From: Streptomyces griseocarneus
GTDB taxonomy: Bacteria > Actinomycetota > Actinomycetes > Streptomycetales > Streptomycetaceae
Reading direction: 5' to 3'
NCBI GenBank assembly: GCA_003674045.1
Contig: PENC01000001.1
Location: 310,001 to 374,000 of the forward strand
DNA length: 64,000 nt
In this document: positions 9,025 to 18,299 of the stretch, one piece after another
Layout: each line of letters begins with the position of its first letter
How positions within the stretch are numbered: position 1 is the first letter of the stretch
Translations under genes and position numbers: made by a program
The notes under the pieces: model-generated
Seen by the model: only the letters and a program-made list of their open reading frames with translations
What the model was told of the DNA's origin: nothing
The model's database searches: none

Positions 9025-9861
9025 TCAGTAGCGGTGGTCGCGCAGGGTGGCGGCGAGCGCTGCCCGCAGTTCGGGGTCGGTGAGAGCTTTGCGTCCCCGT
9101 ATCGCGAGCGCGGTGAGCATGCTCTTGCCGTCCTTGTCGTCCGCTTCGTCGGGGGCGGCCCGCCGTCCGCGGCCGGGCAGTCCGGTGGAGAAGCGGCCCA
9201 GCAGCTCCTGGCCGGCGGGCGAGGCCCAGCTCGTGTACGGGTGGATCTCGATGCGGGCGATGGCCAGGCAGGCGGACGTCAGCAGCAGCGGCAGGGAGAA
9301 CCAGGCCGCGACCTGCCCCTGGCCCGTGTCCGGGGGTGCCATGGGCACGGCGGCGGCGGCGGTCGCCAGGATCAGGCCGCAGGCGGCGCGCACCAGGCGG
9401 ATCGCGGTGGCCATGTCCGTCCGGGCCGGGGCGGGCACCGCGAGCCCGGCCGCGGTCAGGCGGTCGTCCAGGGTCCGTACGGCGTCGGCGGCCTCGTGCG
9501 CGGCCCGCACCTCCGGGACCGGTGACTGGCCTCCCGGCCCTATGGCGGTGATGACCGAGCGCTCCAGCTCGTCGCGGCCGACGGGGTCCACGACGGTGGC
9601 CCAGCCGGTGTGGGCCAGCAGCAGCCTGTGCTCCCGGCCCATCGTGACCAGCGCGACGTCGGTGACCCGGTGCGGGCCGCCCGCCAGGAACGCGGCTTCG
9701 TAGAGCGTCAGCGTCTCCGGGCGGCTGCCGCTCCGCGCCGCCTCGGGCGTCTGCCCGGCCGCTGCCGCCGCGAGGCAGAGACGGCCGCAGGTGAGGAACG
9801 CCGAGGCCCAGGCGACGAGCAGGAGGATGACCCACATGCAGGATGTGTACTCGACCACCAC
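9025..9861 (-). CDS. TIGR04222-type membrane protein
   Basis: A 278-residue membrane protein that fits the TIGR04222 family of actinobacteria, function unknown. It has an N-terminal hydrophobic helix (WVILLLVAWASAFLTCG), a soluble stretch with the LYEAAFLAGGPHRVTDVALV block typical of the family, and one or two further hydrophobic segments near residues 160-205 (CGLILATAAAAVPM and FSLPLLLTSACLAIA). The GTG at 9861 is taken as start, but ATG 9837 (MWVILLLV) is equally plausible; neither has a good ribosome binding site. Homologues often stand beside a DUF692 gene; none is present here. Confidence 0.7.
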   Translation of the reverse strand: MVVEYTSCMWVILLLVAWASAFLTCGRLCLAAAAAGQTPEAARSGSRPETLTLYEAAFLAGGPHRVTDVALVTMGREHRLLLAHTGWATVVDPVGRDELERSVITAIGPGGQSPVPEVRAAHEAADAVRTLDDRLTAAGLAVPAPARTDMATAIRLVRAACGLILATAAAAVPMAPPDTGQGQVAAWFSLPLLLTSACLAIARIEIHPYTSWASPAGQELLGRFSTGLPGRGRRAAPDEADDKDGKSMLTALAIRGRKALTDPELRAALAATLRDHRY

Positions 9862-9972
9862 GTGATCCCGCCATCGGTCGTTCCGACATTTGGACGATAT
9901 GCGGAGACGCTGCCGGTGACGGCGATCGTGACAGTGGCGGGGCGGGGGCGTGGCGGGGGTGGCAGGCTTCGA

Positions 9973-11022
9973 TCAGCCGCAGCGGCGGCCGGTGTTGATG
10001 CAGCGCACGGCGGTCTCCATGAGCGCCCGCGGCATCACGTTCTCGAAGTCGGCGTGGTCCGTGACGGGCTTGCGGAGCTGCTCGGGAAAGCTGTCCACCG
10101 CGTAGACCGGACCCCGCGGCACGGTGTAGGTCAGGGTCATCCGCAGTCGGGGCACGGGGGTGAGACCGCGGGCGCAGCGGCCCGTCGCGGTGTCGGGGAA
10201 GCGGACGTGGGAACGGTGGTCGGGGCTGTCGGTCCGCTGCCCGTCCCAGCAACTGGGGAAGTCCAGCAGCCGCATGACTCTGCTGCCCGCCGGGCACAGG
10301 GGGTACTTGTCCGTGAGGGCGCGGTCGGTGAAGCCCGTGCAGGTCCACTGGGCGCGGGCGTTCGCCGTTCCGTTCGTGAACGCCTTGGCGTCACCGGTGA
10401 TCATCCGCAGTGCCTCCGGCATCGGGGTGACGGGGCCCACGGGGCTGCCGAGGAAGGTGAGGCCCACGCTGTCGGGGGTGAGGGTGCGCCCGGGGTTGGC
10501 CCGGTCGGCCTCACCGCGGCCTTCGGCGCGCTTGTCCAGGACACGCAGGACGGGCCAGAAATACGTCGACTTGTCGCCCCGGGGGCAGGTGGTGTCCGCC
10601 GCGCGCAGGGAGGCGTCGGTGGAGTCGGCGTCCGTGGAGAGGTTGCCGACGTAGTCGTGGAGGTGGTGGGCGCCGTTGGCGACGCCGGGGGTGACGATGA
10701 AGTTGTCGGGGTTGCGGTGGCCGTTCTCGTTGCGGCCGCACCGGGTGATGAAGGTGCCTGTGGAGGCGCGCGGACCGTTCCGGGGGGCGTGCGGTGCCGG
10801 CTGCGCACCCCGAATATCCACGAAATCCGCGACGGAGGGGCCTGTGTGTTGGTGACTGTCGGTAGTCGATGTTACGTTGAGTGATGTCTCGGGCTGAGTG
10901 TCGGGGTGGGCGGAGGCGCTGCCGGTGACGGCGGCGAAGGTGCCCGCCGAGCCGAGCAGCGCGAGTAAGGCGAAGAGGACGAGGTGGTTGGCGCCGAGTC
11001 GGCGCCGATGACGGACGGGCAT
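9973..11022 (-). CDS. Secreted DUF1996 domain protein
   Basis: A 349-residue exported protein with a DUF1996 domain. After a basic start (MPVRHRRRLG) a hydrophobic segment (HLVLFALLALLGSAGTFAAVTGSASA) forms a signal peptide with likely cleavage after ASA. The mature part has the family's landmark blocks: GTFITRCGRNENGHRNPDNFIVTPG, GAHHLHDYVGN and DFPSCWDGQ, with conserved His and Cys. The family is common in fungi and Streptomyces and lacks an assigned activity. ATG 11022 was chosen because the preceding DUF4142 gene stops 7 bases away; the frame upstream of this is only a shadow of that gene. The two probably form an operon. Confidence 0.85.
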   Translation of the reverse strand: MPVRHRRRLGANHLVLFALLALLGSAGTFAAVTGSASAHPDTQPETSLNVTSTTDSHQHTGPSVADFVDIRGAQPAPHAPRNGPRASTGTFITRCGRNENGHRNPDNFIVTPGVANGAHHLHDYVGNLSTDADSTDASLRAADTTCPRGDKSTYFWPVLRVLDKRAEGRGEADRANPGRTLTPDSVGLTFLGSPVGPVTPMPEALRMITGDAKAFTNGTANARAQWTCTGFTDRALTDKYPLCPAGSRVMRLLDFPSCWDGQRTDSPDHRSHVRFPDTATGRCARGLTPVPRLRMTLTYTVPRGPVYAVDSFPEQLRKPVTDHADFENVMPRALMETAVRCINTGRRCG

Positions 11023-11029
11023 GCGGGGC

Positions 11030-11866
11030 TCACTTCTTCTCTGTTTCCGAAGGGGAGGAGGGGGAGGGAGGGGAGGCGGAATCGGGGGGCGTGGGGGATT
11101 GGGGCGAGGCCGGTGACGGAGGCGTGGCGGGGGATGTGCCGGGGGAGTGCGGCGGCCGGGTGGCTGCCGGAGGGAGGGGAAAAGTGGGGGAATCGGAGCC
11201 GGGGCGCGGGTCGTGCCGGATGGGGGAGCGGGTGCTCGGAGCAGTGGGGAAGGCCTGGGGCCTGGTGTCGGCCGCGATGGCGTCGAAGTCCACCAGACCG
11301 GTGGCCTCCAGGATCTTGATGTGGTCCAGAACGGTGGCGTTCGCGTCGTCGGCGAGCGCCCGCACCGCGGAGTTGCGCGTCGTGGCCCGCACTTGGGCGA
11401 CGACGGTGAAGACGGTGCCGTGTGCGAGCCGCAGGATGTTGGTGAACTCCCGGTCGTACGCCTCGCCGCGTGCGGCGTCGAGCCGGGCCAGCCAGCTCTG
11501 CTGCTGGGCGTTGGGCCTGCTGGGCAGGTCGATGCCGAGCCGCGCGCCGACCTCGCGCACATGCTGGTCGAGAGCGGTGTGGCCTTCGACGAGGTGTTCC
11601 CCGGCCCGCCGCACGGCGGCCGTGGTGCCACGCTGTTCCGCCTGCTGCCCGGCGGGCAGCTCCCAGAGCCCCGCCAGCCGCACACGGTCCACGAAGTCGC
11701 GGTCCAGCGCGGACAGCGGGCCGAAGGGCGTGGCCACGGATCCGGCGGTGAGGTCGACGGCCCCGGTGCCCGTGCGATCGCGGTACGACCAGACGGGGAA
11801 GAGCAGCGCGGCGACGGTTGCCGCGAGCGCGGTGACGACCAGGCCGGTGCCGGTGAACGATCGCAT
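11030..11866 (-). CDS. Secreted DUF4142 protein with Pro/Ser-rich tail
   Basis: A 278-residue exported protein. A signal or anchor segment (FTGTGLVVTALAATVAALLFPVW) is at residues 4-26. The DUF4142 four-helix, ferritin-like domain follows at about 40-190, with the run EHLVEGHTALDQHVREVGARLGIDLPSRPN. The last 80 residues are low complexity, rich in Pro, Ser and Thr, and probably disordered or wall-spanning. ATG 11866 was chosen because GGAGG lies 5 bases upstream; an earlier in-frame ATG at 11917 has none. DUF4142 proteins are linked to stress and cell-surface functions but no reaction is proven. The DUF1996 gene follows after 7 bases. Confidence 0.82.
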   Translation of the reverse strand: MRSFTGTGLVVTALAATVAALLFPVWSYRDRTGTGAVDLTAGSVATPFGPLSALDRDFVDRVRLAGLWELPAGQQAEQRGTTAAVRRAGEHLVEGHTALDQHVREVGARLGIDLPSRPNAQQQSWLARLDAARGEAYDREFTNILRLAHGTVFTVVAQVRATTRNSAVRALADDANATVLDHIKILEATGLVDFDAIAADTRPQAFPTAPSTRSPIRHDPRPGSDSPTFPLPPAATRPPHSPGTSPATPPSPASPQSPTPPDSASPPSPSSPSETEKK

Positions 11867-12119
11867 GATGCCTCCTCGTGCGGCACCGCACGGTAGGCCC
11901 TCGGCGCTGATCCGCAAGGGGGTTCGGCGGGACCGCCCGCCGGGCCCCGCCCCGGAACCGGCGGCTGGCCTGGACCTTCACCGGCTTCCCGCGGTTCGGG
12001 GCGCTTGTGTGGCCTGTGTCACTGTGTGGGGAAGAGTGCCCCTGCCTGCCTGGGCGGTTGGTACGTTGGCCGGTTCCGCGTCCCGGGCCCCGGGGGCGCG
12101 TGTGCCGCACCGGGCATTG

Positions 12120-12158
12120 GTGAGGCCCCGCGATCGGGGGGATGTCGCGGGGCCTCAC
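12120..12158 (-). ncRNA. Strong hairpin with a six-C loop on the minus strand (possible structured RNA or terminator)
   Basis: A perfect 14-bp stem (GTGAGGCCCCGCGA at 12120-12133 with 12145-12158) closes an 11-base loop that reads CATCCCCCCGA on the minus strand. It stands in the 354-base gap between the divergent DUF4142 and NERD genes. A loop with six consecutive cytosines on a long stem is the hallmark of the actinobacterial 6C RNA motif, but that motif has two such hairpins and I find only one. It may equally be a terminator. I see nothing else definite in 11867-12220. Confidence 0.4.
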
Positions 12159-12220
12159 TCCGTCAACGGACCGCCGGACGGGTTGGTTCCCGCGCTTCTG
12201 CGGCAAGATGGCGGGTGGGG

Positions 12221-12928
12221 GTGGTGCGCGTGCGCGAGCGACCTGACGGGACTGAAGGAAAGAAGCGCGCGAACGGGAAGACCTTCGACCCGGAGCGGCT
12301 GTTCCTGCCACCCGACGACGACCTTGCCCCCAACCGGCCCGGCGAGACACTCCGCGCTTGGCTCGACGCGTCCGGGACCGGCCGTGCCGCGCTGGTGCTC
12401 GCCCGCTGCCTCGGCCGACGGCCCGTCGAGGACGCCTGGCGCCGGGCGCTCGCCGCCGAGCAGACCGTCGGCGCGGAGCTGGAGGCGCTGACGGTGGGCG
12501 GCTGGGAAGTGGTCCACTCCATCGTCCTCCCGGGCGATTCGGTCATACCCCACCTCCTCATCGGGCCCGGTGGCGTCTTCGGTATCGCGGTCAAGGACGC
12601 CCACAAGGCCCGCATCCGGGTAGGCGAGACCGTGGTGCGCATCTCCCGGGAGCGGCACCCGCGCCCGTACGTACGGGAGATCCGGCATGACGCGGCGCGG
12701 GCTTCGCTCGTCCTGTCGCGGGGGTGCGGTTACGTCGTCCAGGTGCGGCCGGTGCTGGTGTTCGTGGGCGCCGAGAGCCTGGAGGTGTCACCGGCACTGG
12801 AGGATGTACGGGTCCTGAGGGAAACGGAGACGGACACACTCGGCAGGACCGGCGGGGTGCTGCACCCACGGCGCGCCGACCGTATCCACACGGTGGCCCG
12901 CAACCGGCGTGTGTGGCTGTGGGCGTGA
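12221..12928 (+). CDS. NERD (nuclease-related) domain protein
   Basis: A protein of about 235 residues with a NERD-like domain in its second half: an AAEQTVGAELEAL helix, then GWEVVHSIVLPGDSVIPHLLIGPGGVFGIAVKDAHKARIRV, resembling the strand-rich restriction-endonuclease-like core, and RHDAARASLVLSRGCGYVVQVRPVLVFVG. NERD domains are related to Holliday-junction resolvase-type nucleases, but the usual acidic/Lys site is only partly recognisable here (AVKDAHK in place of the common D-x-K form), so activity is doubtful. The start is uncertain: GTG at 12221, 12224 or 12230, with the frame also open far upstream. It is a monocistronic plus-strand gene after the hairpin at 12120-12158. Confidence 0.7.
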   Translation: MVRVRERPDGTEGKKRANGKTFDPERLFLPPDDDLAPNRPGETLRAWLDASGTGRAALVLARCLGRRPVEDAWRRALAAEQTVGAELEALTVGGWEVVHSIVLPGDSVIPHLLIGPGGVFGIAVKDAHKARIRVGETVVRISRERHPRPYVREIRHDAARASLVLSRGCGYVVQVRPVLVFVGAESLEVSPALEDVRVLRETETDTLGRTGGVLHPRRADRIHTVARNRRVWLWA

Positions 12929-13430
12929 CGGGGTGTGGTGCGGGTGGGGGTGACGCGGATGAGGGGAGCCCGGGATGTGGAACTGAGTGGCGGCAGTGGA
13001 CTGAGCGGCGACAGTCGACGGGGTGGACGGAGTGGACGTGATGTGAAGGAGCACGGCATGACGTAACGCGGCATGACGTGACACCGGGCGGGTGAATCCA
13101 TGCCCTCTTTCGAGGGCGGTGGCTCCGCCGGACGGGTCGGCTCCACGAGCATGGGCGGGCATGCCGTGCCCGATGCCCGGACCGGAGGGAGTCCCCCCTG
13201 TGCCACCCGGCCGCGCCCGCAGCTTCAGCACTGACCGTCTCCGTACCGCGCTCTTCCGCGCCGATCGTCTCCGCGCTTCTCCCTTCCGCGCTGCTCGCTT
13301 CGGAGCTTCCCTCTTCCGCACCTCGGCCCCCCTCTCGCCGGAACTCGGGGAACCGTCTTCTCCGGAAACCGGGGCTTCGCCACCGCTGGCATCCAGGGCT
13401 TCGCCTCCGCCGGAACCTGGGGCAGTGGCC
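12929..13430. other. Low-complexity spacer upstream of efeO with direct repeats and one hairpin
   Basis: This 500-base stretch holds no gene I can defend. GGCATGACGT occurs twice near 13055-13080. A small hairpin GCCCTC-TTTC-GAGGGC lies at 13102-13117. From about 13210 to 13430 the DNA is built of degenerate units rich in CTTCCGCGC and GGGCTTCGCC. A GTG at 13200 with GGAGGGA 9 bases upstream is in frame with efeO and could be its true start, which would add 77 repetitive residues to the N-terminus. Confidence 0.5.
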
Positions 13431-14684
13431 GTGACCGAGACAGAGGAGGGCCGCAGGCCGAAGGCCGTCGCCGGGCCGAAGCCCGGCTGCGGGCGGGCGC
13501 GGCGCACCGTGGTCCGGTTCGTCCTGGCCGCCGGGGGAGTGTTCGCGCTGGCCGCGCCGACGGGGGCCGCCCCCGTGCGGCTCGGGCCGCCGCCGTCGGC
13601 GGTCGAGGTGTCGCCGGGCGTCTGCGGCCGTCCCTGGCCGCTTCCCCGTACCGGCCTCCAGACGTTCGTCCTGCACAACGCGGCGGCCGCGCCCACCGAC
13701 ATCCACCTCGTGGACGCGCGCACCGGTGCCGTTCTCGGCGAGGTCGAGGGGATCGCGCCCGGTGCGCACAGGCGGCTCACGGCCGGGCTCGGGCCGGGCA
13801 CGTACGCGTTCGTCTGCCTGCCGGAGGACGGAGACCCCGTCCTCGGCCCCGCCGTGCGCGTGCCCGCCACCGCGAGGGACGCCACCGTCGGGCAGAGCGG
13901 CGGTCCGGCCGCGCTGCCCGTGACCCGGGAGGAGCTGACACCACCGACCCTGGACTACCAGCGCTGGGTGGCCGCGCGGATCGACCGGCTCGTGACGGCG
14001 ACGGACATCCTCCGCGCGGCCGTCGACAGCGGCGACCGGGCCGCCGCCCGTGCGGCCTGGCTCCCCGCCCACCTCGACTACGCGCGCCTGGGCGCCGCGT
14101 ACGACGCCTTCGGCGACGCGGGGCGGGCCATCGACGGTGACACGGCCGGGCTCCCCGGCGGTGTCACCGACCCCGGGTTCACCGGTTTCCATCGCGTCGA
14201 GCACGGCCTGTGGCACGGCGAGCGGGGACCCGCTCTGCGCGCGGCCGCGCACCGTCTCGCCTCGGACGTCCACGCGCTGCGCGAGCGCTGGTCCCGGACC
14301 CGGATGGACCCCGCCGACCTCGGGCGGCGCGCCCACGAGATCCTGGAGGACACCCTGCAGCACGAGCTGACCGGCCGCACCGACCACGGCAGCGGGAGCG
14401 GCCTCGCCACCGCCCGGGCCCATCTCGACGGCACCCGTGCCGTCCTCGGCCGCCTGCGGCCCCTGCTCCAGGGCCGCTATCCGGACCTGCCCGCGCTCGA
14501 CCGGCGCCTCGGCCACGCGGGCCGCCTCCTCGACCGGTTCGGCCCGGTGGAGGGGGACGGCGACTGGACCCCGCTCGACCGGCTCACCCCGGCCGACCGG
14601 CGGCGCGTCGACGCCGCCATCGGCGACCTGGCGGAACGCCTCGCGTCCGTCGCGACCCTCTGCGAGCCCAGGAGGACGCCATGA
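13431..14684 (+). CDS. efeO: EfeO-type iron uptake protein (cupredoxin-like plus imelysin/M75 domain)
   Basis: EfeO is the extracytoplasmic component of EfeUOB ferrous/heme iron uptake. From GTG 13431 the 417-residue product has a basic stretch and an export segment ([21 protein letters not shown], about 26-46), a cupredoxin-like domain (to about 145, with [12 protein letters not shown]) and a C-terminal imelysin domain with the metal-binding [10 protein letters not shown] motif (HxxE). A GTG at 13200 with a better ribosome binding site is an alternative start. The stop overlaps the efeB start (ATGA at 14681), showing coupling. The permease gene efeU is absent nearby, so either it lies elsewhere or this is a permease-less variant. 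Confidence 0.85.
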   Translation: MTETEEGRRPKAVAGPKPGCGRARRTVVRFVLAAGGVFALAAPTGAAPVRLGPPPSAVEVSPGVCGRPWPLPRTGLQTFVLHNAAAAPTDIHLVDARTGAVLGEVEGIAPGAHRRLTAGLGPGTYAFVCLPEDGDPVLGPAVRVPATARDATVGQSGGPAALPVTREELTPPTLDYQRWVAARIDRLVTATDILRAAVDSGDRAAARAAWLPAHLDYARLGAAYDAFGDAGRAIDGDTAGLPGGVTDPGFTGFHRVEHGLWHGERGPALRAAAHRLASDVHALRERWSRTRMDPADLGRRAHEILEDTLQHELTGRTDHGSGSGLATARAHLDGTRAVLGRLRPLLQGRYPDLPALDRRLGHAGRLLDRFGPVEGDGDWTPLDRLTPADRRRVDAAIGDLAERLASVATLCEPRRTP

Positions 14685-15970
14685 CCGGCAGGACAGGCCC
14701 GTGGCGTGTGCCCCCGCCGCGTCGTCGCACCCTGCTGCACGGCGCCGCCGCGGGTCTCGGCGGCGTGGCGACGGGACGGCTCCCCGCCCGTGGTGACAGC
14801 ACCGATGGCGCCACCGCACCCGCGCCCCGGCCCCCGTACGCGCCGCCCTGCCCCTTCCACGGTGTGCACCAGGCAGCCGTGCTCACGCGGCCCGCCCGTG
14901 CCACGGCCTTCACGGCGTTCGATGTCACGGCCGAGAGCCGTGGCGAGCTCGTCGAACTGTTGCGGACGCTCACCGAGCGGACCCGCTTCCTGACCGCGGG
15001 CGGCACCCCGCCGCCCGTCGGCATCACCGGCCCGCCCCCCGACTCCGGCCTGCTCGGGCCCGAGCTCCCCGACGACGGTGACCTGCGCGTCACCGTGGCC
15101 GTCGGGTCCTCGCTCTTCGACGACCGCTTCGGGCTGGCGGGCAGCGCGCCCCGGCTGCTGCGGCCCATGCCCGCCTTCCCGGACGACGACCTCGACCCGG
15201 CCTGGTGCCACGGCGACCTCAGCGTCCAGCTGTGCGCCGACACCGCGGACACCGTGCTGCACGCCCTGCGCGACCTGACGCGGCACACCCGCGGCGGCCT
15301 GCAGATCCGCTGGCGGCTCGACGGCTTCACCTCACCGCCCCGCCCCTCCGGCATCCCCCGCAACCTCTTCGGCTTCAAGGACGGCACCGCCAACCCCGAC
15401 ACCCGCGACGCCCGCCTCATGGACCGCCTCGTCTGGGCCGGCCCGCACACGGGCGAACCCCGCTGGGCGCACGGCGGCAGCTACCAGGTGGTGCGCCTGA
15501 TCCGCATGCTCGTCGAGTTCTGGGACCGGATCTCCCTCACCGAACAGGAGCGCATCCTCGGCCGCAGCCGCGACACCGGGGCACCCCTCGACGGCGACCG
15601 CGAGACCGACGCCCCGCGCTACGCCCACGACCCCAAGGGCGACGTCGTCCCGCTCGACAGCCACATCCGCATCGCCGGCCCGCGCACCCCCGGCAGCGAG
15701 GACCGCAGACTGCTGCGCCGCTCGTACAACTACGACCGGGGCGTCGACACCAACGGCAACCTCGACATGGGGCTGCTCTTCTGCTGCTACCAGCAGGACC
15801 TCCAGCGGCAGTTCACCGCCGTCCAGCGGAGCCTGGCGGGCGAGCCGCTCACCGACTACGTCACGCCGTTCGGCGGCGGCTACTTCTTCGCGCTGCCCGG
15901 GGTGCGGGACGGCGCGGACTGGTACGGCCGCGCCCTGATGCACGAGAGTGGGATCGCCCATGGCCCGTAA
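14681..15970 (+). CDS. efeB: EfeB-type Tat-exported DyP heme peroxidase
   Basis: A 429-residue DyP-family peroxidase. The N-terminus [22 protein letters not shown] is a twin-arginine signal, expected because heme is inserted before export. The DyP signature [10 protein letters not shown] supplies the catalytic distal Asp, and the proximal-heme region follows ([26 protein letters not shown]). In the Efe system EfeB helps oxidise ferrous iron or release iron from heme outside the cell. It overlaps efeO by 4 bases and the next gene by 11 bases, so the three genes form a tight operon. Confidence 0.9.
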   Translation: MTGRTGPWRVPPPRRRTLLHGAAAGLGGVATGRLPARGDSTDGATAPAPRPPYAPPCPFHGVHQAAVLTRPARATAFTAFDVTAESRGELVELLRTLTERTRFLTAGGTPPPVGITGPPPDSGLLGPELPDDGDLRVTVAVGSSLFDDRFGLAGSAPRLLRPMPAFPDDDLDPAWCHGDLSVQLCADTADTVLHALRDLTRHTRGGLQIRWRLDGFTSPPRPSGIPRNLFGFKDGTANPDTRDARLMDRLVWAGPHTGEPRWAHGGSYQVVRLIRMLVEFWDRISLTEQERILGRSRDTGAPLDGDRETDAPRYAHDPKGDVVPLDSHIRIAGPRTPGSEDRRLLRRSYNYDRGVDTNGNLDMGLLFCCYQQDLQRQFTAVQRSLAGEPLTDYVTPFGGGYFFALPGVRDGADWYGRALMHESGIAHGP

Positions 15971-17603
15971 CGCCGCCGTCACCCGCTGCCCCGCCGCCGT
16001 CGCCGCCATCGGCGCCGTCGCGCTGACCGTGGCACAGACCGGCCCCGCCGCGCCCCGCGCCGCGGACACCGCGTCGCCCGTCGAGCATCTGGTGGTCGTC
16101 TTCGACGAGAACGTCTCCTTCGACCACTACTTCGCCACCTACCCCAGGGCCGCCAACACCGACGGCACCCGCTTCACCGCCGCCCGCGGCACCCCGGCAC
16201 GCGTCGACAACCTCCGCACCGCGGGCCTGCTGACGAAGAACCCCAACCTGTACGCGCCCAAGCGGCTCGGCCCGCACCAGGCCATGACCTGCGACCAGAA
16301 CCACTCCTACAGCCCCGAGCAGTACGCGGCGAACGGCGGCCGGGCGGACCGCTTCGTGCAGAACACCGACTCGGGCAAGTGCTCGGGCAAGCTGTTCGGC
16401 GAGCCCGGCCTGGTCATGGACTACTACGACGGGAACACCGTCACCGCCCTGTGGAACTACGCCCAGCGCTTCAGCATGAACGACCGGTCCTTCGGCACCA
16501 CCTACGGTCCCTCCACCCCCGGCGCGCTCAACCTGGTCTCCGGCCAGACCCACGGGGTCTCCTCCACCGACCCCGCCTCCAGTACGGAGCACCCGCGGCG
16601 GACCGCGAAGCCCGACCCGTACACCGTGTTCTCACCCGGCGCCGACGGCCTCGGCACGGTCCTGGGCGACCCGGACCCCGCGTACGACGACTGCTCGGGC
16701 GCCGACCACACCGCGCGGAGCCCGCTGGCCGCCCTCACCGGGCCCAACATCGGCGACCGGCTCGGCGAGAAGGGCGTCACCTGGGGCTGGTTCCAGGGCG
16801 GCTTCCGGCCCAGCACCCCCTGGGACGGCCGGAGCGGCCACCACGCGAAGTGCTCCGGCACCGCGCACACCAACATCGGCGGCGCCCGGGTGATCGACTA
16901 CAGCCCGCACCACGCGCCGTTCCAGTACTACGCGTCGACCGCGAACCCGCACCACCTGCCGCCCCGGTCGGTCGCCGAGATCGGTCACGACGGCCGGGCC
17001 AACCACCAGTACGACCTGGCCGACTTCGACGCGGCGCTGCGCGCGGGACGGCTCCCCGCGGTGAGCTTCCTCAAGGCCCCTGCCTACCAGGACGGCCACG
17101 CGGGCTACTCCGACCCCCTCGACGAGCAGCACTTCCTGGTCGAGTGGCTCAACAGGCTCCAGAGCGCGCCGGAGTGGCAGCACACCGCCGTCGTGATCGC
17201 CTACGACGACTCCGACGGCTGGTACGACCACGCCTACGCCGAACCGCTCAACGGCTCGCGCGACGGCGGCAAGGGCCCCAAGGGCCGGGCCGTGGACAGC
17301 CCGGCCTGCCACCAGGGGCCCGCACCGGCCGACGGCCTCTCCGGACGCTGCGGCCCGGGGCCCCGGCTGCCCCTCCTGGTGCTCTCCCCGTACAGCAAGG
17401 TGAACGCCGTCGACCACACGCCGACCGAGCAGACCTCGGTCCTCGGGTTCGTGGAGTGGAACTGGCACACGGAGCCGATCGGCGGCTCGTCCTTCGACGC
17501 CCGCGCGGGCTCCCTGCTGAACATGTTCGACTTCGACCGTCCCCACCCGGGGAAGCTGCTCCTGAACCCGGACGGATCGGTCAGGACGCGTACGGAGCGG
17601 TGA
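15960..17603 (+). CDS. Secreted phosphoesterase, phospholipase C/acid phosphatase type
   Basis: A 547-residue exported enzyme of the alkaline-phosphatase-like phosphoesterase family that includes phospholipases C and AcpA. The signal peptide is [23 protein letters not shown]. The mature N-terminus has the metal-site motif [21 protein letters not shown], in which the Glu-Asn and downstream residues bind metal; later blocks include [21 protein letters not shown] and the [11 protein letters not shown] metal motif. It should release phosphate or head groups from phospholipids or phosphomonoesters outside the cell. ATG 15960 lies inside the efeB end, with GGGA shortly upstream, so it appears to be the third gene of the efe operon. 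Confidence 0.88.
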   Translation: MARNAAVTRCPAAVAAIGAVALTVAQTGPAAPRAADTASPVEHLVVVFDENVSFDHYFATYPRAANTDGTRFTAARGTPARVDNLRTAGLLTKNPNLYAPKRLGPHQAMTCDQNHSYSPEQYAANGGRADRFVQNTDSGKCSGKLFGEPGLVMDYYDGNTVTALWNYAQRFSMNDRSFGTTYGPSTPGALNLVSGQTHGVSSTDPASSTEHPRRTAKPDPYTVFSPGADGLGTVLGDPDPAYDDCSGADHTARSPLAALTGPNIGDRLGEKGVTWGWFQGGFRPSTPWDGRSGHHAKCSGTAHTNIGGARVIDYSPHHAPFQYYASTANPHHLPPRSVAEIGHDGRANHQYDLADFDAALRAGRLPAVSFLKAPAYQDGHAGYSDPLDEQHFLVEWLNRLQSAPEWQHTAVVIAYDDSDGWYDHAYAEPLNGSRDGGKGPKGRAVDSPACHQGPAPADGLSGRCGPGPRLPLLVLSPYSKVNAVDHTPTEQTSVLGFVEWNWHTEPIGGSSFDARAGSLLNMFDFDRPHPGKLLLNPDGSVRTRTER

Positions 17604-17639
17604 GGACGCGAACGGTCCTGCCCCGAGCCCCCGCCCCGG

Positions 17640-18080
17640 TCAGCGGGCGAGCGGGAGTGCGCTGGTGAACAGGGAACGCAGCACGGCCTCGTCGGACGGC
17701 GGCAGCTCCGTGACGAACCGCGTCAGCACCGCCTCCCGGTCCGCCGAGCCGTCCAGGACCTTCCGCATGCGCCGCGCCGCCAGGCCCGCCTCGTCCGCCA
17801 CCGGCGCGTACGCGTAGGCGCGCCCCTGCGGCGTCCGCGAGAGCACCTCCTTGCCGTGCAGCCGGGAGAGGATCGTCACCACCGTGCTGTACGTCAGCTC
17901 GCCCGCGAGGCCGCTCTGGACCTCGCGCGGCGTCAGCGGGCCCGCCGCCTGCTGCAGCACGGCGAGCACCTCGCCCTCCAGGGCACCGCTCGCGCGACGG
18001 CGGCCGTGGCGCTGGCGCACCACGGCGACCGGTGTGGCTGTGTCCATCGGGGTGTCCATCGGGGCGTCCATGGTGTCCAT
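17640..18080 (-). CDS. BlaI/MecI/CopY family transcriptional repressor
   Basis: A 146-residue BlaI-type repressor. The winged-helix domain begins at about residue 32 (GALEGEVLAVLQQAAGPLTPREVQSGL) with recognition helix ELTYSTVVTILSRLHGKEVLSR; a C-terminal dimerisation helix follows. The N-terminus is odd: the codons for MDT repeat (MDTMDAPMDTPMDTA), leaving four possible ATG starts; 18080 has GAAGGAC upstream. The gene is divergent from a penicillin-binding protein, and a perfect BlaI-like palindrome lies between them (18194-18211). BlaI is normally inactivated through the membrane protease BlaR1, which is not encoded here. Confidence 0.9.
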   Translation of the reverse strand: MDTMDAPMDTPMDTATPVAVVRQRHGRRRASGALEGEVLAVLQQAAGPLTPREVQSGLAGELTYSTVVTILSRLHGKEVLSRTPQGRAYAYAPVADEAGLAARRMRKVLDGSADREAVLTRFVTELPPSDEAVLRSLFTSALPLAR

Positions 18081-18193
18081 CGGGCGGCGTCCTTCTGCTG
18101 CTCTCAAGGGCGTCGTCTCCCGGGCGCCTCCCGGGACATTCCCGGGGGCTGACCTCCGGGTGTTCCCGGACGGTATGGCCCAAGATCTATTGC

Positions 18194-18211
18194 TTTTACA
18201 GGGGTGTAAAA
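18194..18211. promoter_or_regulatory. BlaI-type operator between the repressor and penicillin-binding protein genes
   Basis: TTTTACA-N4-TGTAAAA is a perfect 7+7 palindrome with spacer GGGG, close in layout to known BlaI/MecI operators (TACA-NN-TGTA cores). It is 114 bases upstream of the repressor start and 89 bases upstream of the divergent penicillin-binding protein gene. On the minus strand a TTTACA within it could be a -35 with TAGATC as -10, so binding would block transcription. Its A+T content stands out in this GC-rich region. Confidence 0.75.
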
Positions 18212-18299
18212 ACGATACGGTACCCGAACAGGACGCCTGATTCGGAATCCACGGACATCTTGGGTACACGGACGGCCCGACCCGTCGTAGGGTCGAGCG

